Of a stretch of DNA of 20,000 nt, positions 1 through 8,800 are shown one piece after another. The translations under genes and the position numbers were made by a program. The first letter of the stretch is position 1; each line of letters opens with the position of its first letter. Under the pieces are notes generated by a model that had not been told where the DNA came from, searched no databases, and saw only the letters and a program-made list of their open reading frames with translations. Origin of the DNA: Mesostigma viride (lineage: Eukaryota > Streptophyta > Mesostigmatophyceae > Mesostigmatales > Mesostigmataceae); the NCBI GenBank assembly GCA_009746045.1, contig RPFO01001870.1, positions 1 through 20,000 on the forward strand, written 5' to 3'.

Positions 1-948
<948 letters not shown>

Positions 949-1009
949 CCCCCCCCCCTTTTACAAACACCATAATTCTGCCAACGTCACTCTTCCTGGA
1001 CCGTGTGAT

Positions 1010-1414
1010 AGTTACGCCCGCCGTCGTTTCTTGTCTTACTGGAAGAGCACATGACCAACATTGGTTGTGCTAGTTACGCCCGCCGTCGTTTCTTTTGCCT
1101 TTTCGATGTCGAAATATATCTCGGGAAAGATGCACCCCCGTCAGTTAACTTGTCATCTTGTAAGCTCAATCTTTCCATGATAGTTACGCCCGCCGTCGTT
1201 TCTTTTGCATCTTCGATGTCGAAGTGTTTGTCGTGAAAGTTGCATCCCCGTCAGCTTCTTGTAAGATCAATGTTTCATGATAGTTACGCCCGCCGTCGTT
1301 TCTTTTTTATTTTCGATGTCGAAGAATATGTCGTGAAAGTTGCAGCGCGTTCGTGTCCATTGTGATCTTGTGATATCAAAGTTTCCCATGATAGTTACGC
1401 CCGCCGTCGTTTCT
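1010..1414 (+). repeat. Array of five 22-bp palindromic motifs
   Basis: Five identical copies of AGTTACGCC-CGCC-GTCGTTTCT begin at 1010, 1072, 1182, 1282 and 1393. The steps are 62, 110, 100 and 111 bases. The DNA between copies is also related: three units carry the palindrome TTCGATGTCGAA (1102, 1212, 1312), and similar text around CCCCGTCAG and CTTGTAAG recurs. The motif itself is perfectly conserved while the linkers have drifted. That suggests either selection on the motif or recent spread. The same motif family recurs through the cluster up to 8487. No reading frame here is convincing. Confidence 0.9.
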
Positions 1415-1539
1415 GTTGCTTCTCGTTCGTTTAAAATATCTAATGAAGTTTTTACCATCGTTCACCTAAAACAAATTACTTTAAATCTGCACCCGTTAAA
1501 CCACACCCCCCTCGAAATGACTCCATGGTTGCAGAACAA

Positions 1540-1764
1540 ATGTCAGAAGAAGAACAAAAAAAATGCTTCGGAAACCACAAGCGCAAAAGGAAAGCCGATG
1601 ACAATTTAGAGACCCTCTCGGAGGATGTGCCGGAGTTGGTTTCTTCGGATGACGAGTTTGAATACTCAAAAACATCAGGGGGACAAGTTCTTGAGAAAGC
1701 ATGGAAGGTGTTTGTGACAAACGCGTTTGTGGAATGGATAAAAAAAAACTATTCCGAGGAATAG
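1540..1764 (+). CDS. Small charged protein, unknown function (74 aa)
   Basis: I do not recognise this protein. The chosen start is the ATG six bases after a good acceptor (TTGCAG ending at 1534), following the pattern of its neighbours. The product is very acidic with a basic patch, HKRKRK (about residues 18-23), that could be a nuclear localisation signal. An acidic middle (SEDVPELVSSDDEFEY) is followed by a possibly helical C-terminus containing WKVFVTNAFVEWIKK. It is the first gene of a same-strand cluster, and its stop is 68 bases before the next ATG. It could be a 5' exon of something larger, but only a weak donor (AAG|GTGTTT) is visible near its end. Confidence 0.5.
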   Translation: MSEEEQKKCFGNHKRKRKADDNLETLSEDVPELVSSDDEFEYSKTSGGQVLEKAWKVFVTNAFVEWIKKNYSEE

Positions 1765-1832
1765 TAACTTGTTATTATAAAATAATAAATTAATGTTTAT
1801 GAATTTTTTTGTTCGTTTTTTCCCTGAAAAAG
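1765..1832 (+). promoter_or_regulatory. Intercistronic spacer with AATAAA and splice acceptor
   Basis: The spacer is only 68 bases and AT-rich. It starts with TAACTTGTT immediately after the stop codon, carries AATAAA at 1784-1789, then a T-rich tract (1804-1824) ending in AAAAAG directly before the ATG at 1833. Poly(A) signal, pyrimidine tract and AG touching the next ATG is the layout of genes processed by trans-splicing. This is inference from layout only. Confidence 0.45.
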
Positions 1833-2588
1833 ATGGAGTCCGAGATCGTGAATGAAGTCTACGGAAGCGTCCTTCAAAACGTTTTCAAACAAGTTCGCTT
1901 TCTGTCGCGTGTCATATTCGAGGAAGTTCGAGTCGCGCAGGAGAGGACAGGCCGCCACTTGGCCGTTTTATTGGCGTTTGATTCGTTCAGCCAAATGGAG
2001 AGAATTATGTACGCCCAGCTAGCTGATATGAACTTCTGTATTCAAGAGGGTTTTTTCAGACCACAGATGGATCTAAGAGTGCCCATAGACCCAAGGACGG
2101 AGTTCCGCCTTTTGGTGTCGTTCATTACAAAGGGGCCAAAGATAGAGTTGGGGGAAGAGGAAGGGGCTCAGCTTGGGTGCACCTACGGGCGCGCATTTTA
2201 CCCGAATGTTACGCATTCTCTGCGCGTGAGGGCTGATGCATGTGTAGGGGCAGTACCCCTCAACATGAACTTTTTCTTGCTCTCTGACCCGATCGTGAGG
2301 GATGGGGATCGCATGCGTAGTACGCGAAAGTGCTCCAAGGAGGGGTGTGGGTGCGAAACAGGACCTCATATCAAGTGGTGTAGAGGATGTAGGGATGCCA
2401 GATATTGCAGTGAGGAGTGCCAGCGTGCGGACTGGAGTAGGCATAAGGATAGATGCGAACGTCTGAGGCAAGCGAGGGAGGTGCTGGCAGGGGTGAAGTG
2501 GGGGGTTAACGTGACGACGATACTGGATAAAACTATGGGGTCTGATGTCGACTTCTCCTTCAACTTCCACGACGGCTCTGCCTCTTAG
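1833..2588 (+). CDS. MYND-type zinc-finger protein (251 aa)
   Basis: The C-terminal third holds a clear MYND zinc finger (about residues 167-208). Ligands are a C-X4-C pair (C167, C172), WC-X2-C, YC-X3-C with the diagnostic ARYCSEECQ text, and H-X3-C ending at C208. MYND fingers bind two zinc ions and usually mediate protein-protein contacts with proline-rich partners, often in transcription or chromatin factors. The N-terminal 160 residues match no domain I know and contain no SET signature (no NHSC or similar), so a SMYD methyltransferase is unlikely. The frame is intact from ATG to stop. The start was chosen because the ATG directly follows an acceptor-like AG and the upstream codons are non-coding in character. 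The first cysteine pair is spaced X4 rather than the usual X2, a minor oddity. Confidence 0.88.
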   Translation: MESEIVNEVYGSVLQNVFKQVRFLSRVIFEEVRVAQERTGRHLAVLLAFDSFSQMERIMYAQLADMNFCIQEGFFRPQMDLRVPIDPRTEFRLLVSFITKGPKIELGEEEGAQLGCTYGRAFYPNVTHSLRVRADACVGAVPLNMNFFLLSDPIVRDGDRMRSTRKCSKEGCGCETGPHIKWCRGCRDARYCSEECQRADWSRHKDRCERLRQAREVLAGVKWGVNVTTILDKTMGSDVDFSFNFHDGSAS

Positions 2589-2689
2589 AAAAACTTGAAA
2601 TGTAGAGTAATAACTTGTTTATATGATGTTATATTTAATGTTTAATGTTTAATGTTTATAACGTATCATTTTCCTCCTACGCGCAGGAA
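2589..2689 (+). promoter_or_regulatory. Intercistronic spacer with TTTAATG repeats and acceptor
   Basis: This 101-base AT-rich spacer contains TAACTTGTTTATAT (from 2610), three tandem TTTAATG units (2634-2654), and a pyrimidine tract ending in CGCAG at 2686, three bases before the next ATG. The TAACTTGTT and TTAATGTTTAT blocks match the preceding spacer (1765-1801), so the two look related. No AATAAA was found. Confidence 0.4.
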
Positions 2690-2890
2690 ATGGTGGAGGT
2701 TAAGGAGAGTTTGGCCAAAAGGCAAAGGACCGACACACTTCGACATAATGGAAGGAGTCTTCCATTGTACATCAAAAAAATAGTCGAGGATTACTGGCTC
2801 GCTTCCGACTCGACTCCTCGTCCGAGTCCGGTGATACCGGACAGTGTCAAAGTCTGGAAGGTTTCAGCACATCAATCGCACATTGAATAG
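2690..2890 (+). CDS. Small basic protein, unknown function (66 aa)
   Basis: I do not recognise this protein. The ATG lies three bases after CGCAG (acceptor ending at 2686). The product has a possible nuclear localisation signal, AKRQRTD (residues 9-15), a likely helical LYIKKIVEDYWLA, then a Ser/Pro-rich segment. The end SVKVWKVSAHQSHIE loosely recalls the end of the first small protein (EKAWKVFV), which may be chance. It sits in the same-strand cluster between the MYND gene and the first knuckle gene. Its short length keeps confidence low. Confidence 0.45.
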   Translation: MVEVKESLAKRQRTDTLRHNGRSLPLYIKKIVEDYWLASDSTPRPSPVIPDSVKVWKVSAHQSHIE

Positions 2891-3054
2891 ATAATGTTTT
2901 ATCGCCATATTGCTGTTCGACAAGTTGCGCCTTGGGGCGTTTCTTTGCGCCAAATTTAAACCTTCGTATTAATAAACAAGTACAATAAAAAAATTTCAAA
3001 ACGTTTTTTGAATTTTATTTTCCGGGGCCGGTATGTTATCGTAACTTGTCGCAG
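2891..3054 (+). promoter_or_regulatory. Spacer: palindromic motif, two AATAAA, acceptor at ATG
   Basis: In order: one 22-bp motif copy at 2923-2944 (AGTTGCGCC-TTGG-GGCGTTTCT), AATAAA at 2971-2976 and 2984-2989, a T-rich stretch, GGCCGGTATGTT around 3025-3036, TAACTTGT at 3042, and GTCGCAG ending at 3054 directly before the ATG. If transcribed, the motif can fold as a 5-bp stem (GCGCC/GGCGT) with a TTGG loop. GGCCGGTATGTT and CGCAGATGTCC recur before the next gene. Confidence 0.5.
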
Positions 3055-3920
3055 ATGTCCGGTTCGACGGAAGATTCGTCCGATTCGTCTAGTCACCTCC
3101 TGATGGAGGATTGGCAACGACTTCAACAACACCAAGCGGTTGCCACTGTCATTCAGAGTGTTGCTCGCTCAATAGGGGCGCCGCGCAAGTGTGATGTGTC
3201 CACTTGCAAGAAAACCGCTCTCGGATTTGACTTGTATTGCCGAAAGCACGAAGAACATTCTCGTCACATCGAAAATGCCCTCAGTCGCGGACTTGGAATG
3301 GCGGGCGCCCTCGGACCTGGATTGGCGGGGGGGCCCTGCGACTTCGCCTGGACATGACTGTCGGAGAGGTCGTGGGTGTAAATTTTGATTTCACCAGGGG
3401 AGACGAGTACTTCCTTGAAGATTGGATAGTCAAAGACTCCGCGACAGGTGCGGACTTGGCAAAGGGAGGCTACGTTGCCGGCGCCCAAGAAAATGGTTGG
3501 AGTAGCTTGAGATGCTTTTTGATGACGACACCTTTTGCCGACTCGCGTGACACGGATGTAAGCGAACTTTATCGGCGTATGTGTTTTGCACTCGCCGACA
3601 TTCCGCTGATAACTCAACGAGAGTTCGATTTTCGCGTGGAAACAAAAGCCAAAGCGATTGTATCCGGCGTGAAGGCGATTGTGGAGGAGGAGCAGGATTC
3701 TCTGTGTGCAGAGTATTTGGAGAGAGTGGCCCCGATGAAGACGAGGAGGTCCGAAATCTATCCTGACACCGGCAACAAGGAGGCAAAGTTGGTGGCCGCC
3801 AAAGAAGAGATGTTCGCTCGTGTCGATGAAATGGCGGCGAAAGAGGTTCCGAGAGTTCGCTCGATCGGTTGTTGCAAAACCTGCAGAGAGTGGAACGAGT
3901 CGCGGGACAGTCTATATTGA
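3055..3920 (+). CDS. Zinc-knuckle protein, one frameshift (about 288 aa)
   Basis: The start ATG directly follows GCAG. The N-terminus is Ser/Asp-rich and leads to a short Cys/His motif C46-X4-C51-X10-C62-X2-H65 (KCDVST CKK ... YCRKH), probably a zinc knuckle. The same spacing occurs in the next gene, and both have CKK after the second Cys. The frame changes once at a run of seven G near 3326-3333: the first frame stops at 3357, while the second frame is open and protein-like to 3920. One missing base would join them. Past the junction lie TVGEVVGVNFDFTRGDEYFLEDW and a charged helical region (ETKAKAIVSGVKAIVEEEQD). The C-terminus has CCKTC (around 3871-3885). The family is unknown. The shift may be an assembly error, a true mutation or slippage. 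Confidence 0.65.
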
Positions 3921-4200
3921 TATGAGTTGCGCCCGCCGGCGTTTCTCTGGTCTTGAATGCCCCCCCTCTACATACACATTATATTGTCTGGACATTCGTA
4001 TGTAGTGACAATCGTAGTCGATGTGATTGCCATTCGTTTGTACGTAGAAAGTGGTTGTTGAGGAAGTTGCGCCCCAGGGCGTTTCTTTGTTGCATTTTCT
4101 TCAAATTTTAGCTCGCATAAATAGATGAAGATGACTTAATAAATGCCAGTTTTTTTTAATAATATAAACTACTCGCGGCCGGTATGTTCTGGTTTCGCAG
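3921..4200 (+). promoter_or_regulatory. Spacer: two palindromic motifs, AATAAA, acceptor at ATG
   Basis: Two motif copies lie at 3925-3946 (centre CGCC) and 4065-4086 (centre CCAG); the first starts four bases after the stop codon. AATAAA is at 4138-4143. GCGGCCGGTATGTT around 4175-4188 and TTTCGCAG ending at 4200 abut the next ATG. The end of this spacer is near-identical in plan to the one before the 3055 gene, supporting duplication of gene plus upstream region. Confidence 0.5.
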
Positions 4201-4935
4201 ATGTCCAGTCTGACGGTCGACATAAGGGGACGTCCATATCAGGACGCTGTTTTCCGGATTTTTGAGAAGGATCCCGAAAAGAAGTGCCGGGATAGGAAAT
4301 GTAAAAAGCTGTCAATTACCGACATGGGTCTGTGTGGGGAACACATCGTAGCTTTTGGAAAGGACATGATTTCCCGTCATTTGCAACAATACGTTGACAA
4401 CAATTGTGTGGGAGGGGCGCAGATGGACGTCCTTCTTGAGGATGGAGTGGACGGAGCCAAAAGGGCTGTAATTCGGCTGTCGGAAATGGATGATGACAAA
4501 GAGGACGTGAACATTCGCCTTAAGAGGCACGACGATAACACGGCCGATTGTGTGTTTGGGTCTCGAGGAGTGGCGGATGAGAGGCAGGTCTTCCATGATG
4601 CCGCGGAGAAGGTGGTGGAATGGATGATGGGTTGGTCAAATCTTGACGTTCGCATATTCAACCGTCTGACGTCTGATTTCCTTCTCCGGGGAAGTTTCAA
4701 GATGGTTGACCGTGCAAGGCAGTCCAGGAACCAGGTATCCGTTTCCATGGCCAGTCCGATCGCACGCATGATTGAGGGGGGCCCTCTTCCGCGCAACCTT
4801 GCCTCGAGATTTCGAAAATACCGTGAAGGGCTCGACCGAAAATCAGCAGCGATTTCCCATTCGCGAACCACTTATGGGTCGACGGAGGTGGTAACGGAAT
4901 TTTTTTGCATTTCCTTGCCAATTGATTCTTTATGA
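4201..4935 (+). CDS. Zinc-knuckle protein, paralogue of upstream gene (244 aa)
   Basis: The ATG directly follows CGCAG. The Cys/His motif is C29-X4-C34-X10-C45-X2-H48 (KCRDRK CKK ... LCGEH), the same spacing as in the 3055 gene. The middle is rich in charged residues (SEMDDDKEDVNIRLKRHDDN). Then comes EKVVEWMMGWSNLDVRIF, an Arg-rich part and a possibly helical C-terminus. The frame is intact. The last 15 residues (VTEFFCISLPIDSL) come from T-rich DNA and follow a possible donor (GAG|GTGGTAACG, near 4887). The true exon may therefore end there and splice to the acceptor at 5157, in which case this and the next gene would be one. No known family was recognised. Confidence 0.65.
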   Translation: MSSLTVDIRGRPYQDAVFRIFEKDPEKKCRDRKCKKLSITDMGLCGEHIVAFGKDMISRHLQQYVDNNCVGGAQMDVLLEDGVDGAKRAVIRLSEMDDDKEDVNIRLKRHDDNTADCVFGSRGVADERQVFHDAAEKVVEWMMGWSNLDVRIFNRLTSDFLLRGSFKMVDRARQSRNQVSVSMASPIARMIEGGPLPRNLASRFRKYREGLDRKSAAISHSRTTYGSTEVVTEFFCISLPIDSL

Positions 4936-5157
4936 GGGACATAGAGTTGTTTGTATAGAGAGTGAATTGACGAAAGTTGCGACGGCGGTCGCATCTTTTA
5001 GTGCGTCGTTCTCTTGTTATGAATCTCTGTTCATTCTGAATTATAACGTTGTTTGTACCTTGACATAATGATGCATTTTTTGTATTGAGTTGCGACGTGG
5101 GGCGCATCTTCCTGCTGACTCGTATGTTTTTTCCAATTTTTTTGTTTTGTGTTGCAG
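4936..5157 (+). promoter_or_regulatory. Spacer or intron with two palindromic motifs
   Basis: It contains motif copies at 4975-4996 (AGTTGCGAC-GGCG-GTCGCATCT, the most symmetric copy, 8 of 9 arm positions pairing) and 5088-5109 (centre GTGG). CGTATGTT near 5120 precedes a long T-rich tract and TTGCAG ending at 5157, directly before ATG. No AATAAA is present, unlike two of the other spacers, so this one may be a true intron linking the 4201 and 5158 reading frames. Confidence 0.45.
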
Positions 5158-5832
5158 ATGGAAAAGGGCGGCCCTACATCGCAGGTGGTCGGCGACTCTC
5201 CCCCTAGGGGGGAAGGGTCAGAAGGGCAACCAGTTCAGGCCCAAGGCGCCTCCCCACAACAGCCTCCTCACAAGCGTGCAAGGGAGGGCACGCCGCCCCC
5301 AATGGTGGAATCTGGTGTCAGCTTTGCCGCGGTCACTGGGAAGGATGAGTACCACGGTGGTCTTGAGATGGTGGACGATCCGGTTAAGCGGATTCAGATT
5401 GAGCGGTTTGAGCGACTCGCGAATGGCACTCGTGAACAGCAATTCGCGCTGTACCAAGACATCCTTAATGACAAACCTGAAGTCGCCAAGGTGCCTTATA
5501 CCTCCAAGCGCACATTCATGCCTCGTTTCGAAACCCTGCTCCAGCAGGAGCTAAGGTTGCGTCGGTTGGCTCAGAATGCGCCAGAGACAGTAGCCGCCGC
5601 GCCCTCCCATGCCGCGCCTGCCGCAGTAGCCCAAAAGAGGGGGGAGAGTGTGCACGAGTCGGCCGCAGTGCCCTCAACCGCAAGGGATCCCCCCGCGACT
5701 TCCAAGCCGGTCGCGACGGGCGATATGCCCCCGCCGCGGCAGAGGGGAAGGGGGAAGGGGGTCGATGGAGGGGAAGTCCTCGATGTTTTCGATATGACGC
5801 TGGGCAATTTGGAAGGTGGCGGGCCGATCTTC
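5158..5832 (+). CDS. Exon 1 of the large gene
   Basis: It encodes 225 residues. A disordered, Pro/Gln/Gly-rich start includes PHKRARE, a possible nuclear signal. A charged helical part follows (VKRIQIERFERLANG, REQQFALYQDILND, FETLLQQELRLRRLAQ), then an Ala/Pro-rich stretch and RQRGRGKG. It ends at TTC|GTAAGT. The ATG directly follows TTGCAG, so it is either the start codon after a 5' leader splice or an internal Met if the 4201 frame is joined to it. Confidence 0.65.
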
Positions 5833-8800
5833 GTAAGTCTCCGCCCATTAAATTGATGTCGTGAAATACAATAAGCATTTTTTTGCAATATTCGCCAGAC
5901 ATGTCATTTCCGACAACTAAGCGGATTTTTACTTTCCGTTGAAATGTTCGCAGGGCCGGCAAGAGGATGTTGGTGCAAGAGAAGCCCGCTCAATGGCGGG
6001 AAGCACCCAGGTACATGAGTGCGTCAGATTCCTCTCCGGTTTACTTGTATTGAAAAGGTTTGCGTGCGTATATCCTTGTTTATTTTTGTAGTAATTTTTT
6101 TCTTGTGAATGGACAATCGCGTTTGCTATTTTTACAGGGAAGTCCGTTCGAGCAGCAAGAGGGCGGTGACAGGAGGGGAAGTGGATCTTACGGTGGTTCC
6201 ACTGCAGAGGGGGGAAGGGTAAGTTACCGTTGACTTAGTAATCGAAAGTTTAGGTTCGTCCTCAATTGACAGAGTTACGACGGCCGGCGTTTCTCTACAC
6301 TTTTCTTACATTAAAAATCTTCCGTTGATAATGTTCTTGCAGGAAGCCGGTCGTCAGGGTGGGGCAAATCTCCAGGGAGAGGGGGCTATCGCTGTCGGTG
6401 AGCCTGTGTCAGAGGGCGCGGGTGGAAGCGACGGCGATACTGCGAAAATGACACGCTTTAAGGAGCAAGCGGATGCTTATCAACTGAAGAAGTTGGCAAA
6501 GTGGGTTGTGGCCGAGGTGAGAACGGAAAAGCCCCACCTGAGGTACGGAACCAGATGATGACTCTCCATCAAGTCGCTGAGTTGATCGTGAAGAATGCGT
6601 GCCGCCCGATGGCGCCACACAGCCTGAGGAGATCCCGAGCGCCAAGGCCTTGATAAAGTGGATGCAGGAGAACCTGTTCGAGGGCAAAGGGAAGGAGAGG
6701 AAGTGTAAACTGTTGACGGTGACGAGGGACGCCAAGACTCTGATCAAGATGTTGAAGGAACACGATGCCCGCCGGGACAAGTCTCCGAAGATCGCGAAGG
6801 GGTCGAAGAAAGCGGCTGAAGCAGCAGCGGTTGAGGGGAATGAGGTAAGTCTACCTCTGTTGTGAGGGGGGCTTTGTTCTTGAGGTCCACGTTTCATGTA
6901 GGTTGCGACGGCCGGCGTTTCTCAAGTGTGACATTTACTTTATTCCTTTCGGTTATGCTTTCCTGATTTTTTCATATCATTGTTAAGGGAACGAGGTAAG
7001 TATACCTCTGTTGTGAGGGGGGCTTTGATGTTGAGGTTCAGGTTTCATGTAGGTTGCGACGGCCGGCGTTTCTCAATCGACATTTACTTTATTCCTTTTG
7101 GTTATGCTTTCCTGATTTTTTCGCATCACTGCAGTACGTGCAGGCCGAGAGGGCGACCCACGCGGCCATCCTGTACTCAATCAGCCTCGACCAGCACGCG
7201 CGCCGCGAGAACATGAAAATAGATAGTACGTGGACTGCTGCCGTCGACGAACACCAGAAGGGACTCTCCGAAGCACTTGCGACCTACAAGGGGAAGGCGC
7301 TGAAGGGAAAGGGGAAAGGAAAGGAGGTGGAGGTTGCGGATGCTCCCGTGTCTCTGCTTGAGAAATGGGAGAAGTCCCCGGTGTCGCAGGATGATGATGA
7401 CATCCTGGATGTGAACGATGAGATCGCGAAGGGCAAACGGTTGCGGAAGCAGCTTGCCGTTCAGCCTCGGGACCTCGATGAGATGTCCAAAGCCTTGGTG
7501 CATCGAAATCGGGTGTGGACAAGGAACCTGTTCGTGGGGCCTCAGAAGCTCCTCGCACGAGACTTGCATCTGTCTAGAGCCGAGCAGAACGCCACCATTT
7601 TTGCAAACTCGGAGTCCGACTACGGCCACGACAAGCTGGTGATTCCTGTGTGGCGGTACTCGTTCCAGTTTTTGGCTGACCGGTGCCCCAACACTTTTCA
7701 TGACTGGATGAAAAAGGAAGGCACCCAGCGTCAGCTCGCGCAACTCTTCGGGGAGATGGGGGGGCACGGACAATGAAGGCTGGCTACGCTCGCGCAATGA
7801 CTGACAAAGAGATTGATATCTACCTGCGAACGAGCTCGGCCAAGGGAATGGCCGAAGCTGCTTCCACCGCGGTTCTGACAGGACGGGCCGATTTGCTGGA
7901 CGATCTTAAGCCCGTGGACGTGAGAAAGGCCGCGCTTTTGGACAGTTTGTGCAAGTCCGCCTGGGAGATGGCTCCATTCGAGAAGAAGCCACCGTTGCCG
8001 CCAGCCATTTGCGGCTTTCTCGTGCTGGACGGGAACCACTTTACCACACTCATCAAATCGGTGAAATTCGAACTGGTCACCGACAATATGACGGTGGACC
8101 AAAGATCTGTGTGGTACCAGGCAATGCTGAATGGTTTCATGAAGGCGGAAAAGCTCAGGGTCGTTGCGCGGGGAGGGAAGGAGCAGGAGGTCACGAAGAC
8201 CGTGGCCGCGGCGAAGCTGGAGGAGTGGGCAACTGATTGGACGAATTTCGGGGGGGTGGACGTGCAGATGCTCAAGGGTGAGACCATCCTGCCGACCTGG
8301 TGGCAGATCCGTGAACAGAAGGTAAGCCAGGTTGCGACCGCCGGCGTTTCTATAAGTGGTTTTCTTGTGTTAATTTCAGTATGCCATTAGTTCGGTCAAG
8401 ATGCGACCGCCGGCGTTTCTATAAGGGGTTTTCATGTTCCACCTTAGCATGCCATATTTTGGTCAAGATGCGACCGCCGGCGTTTCTGTCAGTCGTATTC
8501 TTGTTCTCAGTTGAGTTGTGCTTATTTGGGAGGACTGTCGATGTGTCTCTGCGCGTTGTTGCCCTACGGGGATGCAGGTTACCGAACAAGTCGGCAAGAT
8601 GATCGAAGTTGTCAGGCAGCTCGGGAACGCCATGAACGCCGAGGACACAGCCCAAGCCAAGGCAACGTGGGGCTCAGCGCTGGGGGATGTGCACCGGGCC
8701 TACCAGGCATATGGACCCGTCAAGAGAGGGAAGGGCGTGTCTCTCCCAACTCCTCTGTACGGCAAGATCTGGGCGATTGTGAAGCCCTTTTGGCAGAAAG

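Noticed and set aside
3031-4200. Ultra-short introns (GTATGTT...CAG, 20-24 bases) before the 3055 and 4201 genes
   Set aside because: All supported introns here are at least about 120 bases and use GTAAGT or GTACAT; the text is more simply a conserved upstream block plus acceptor.
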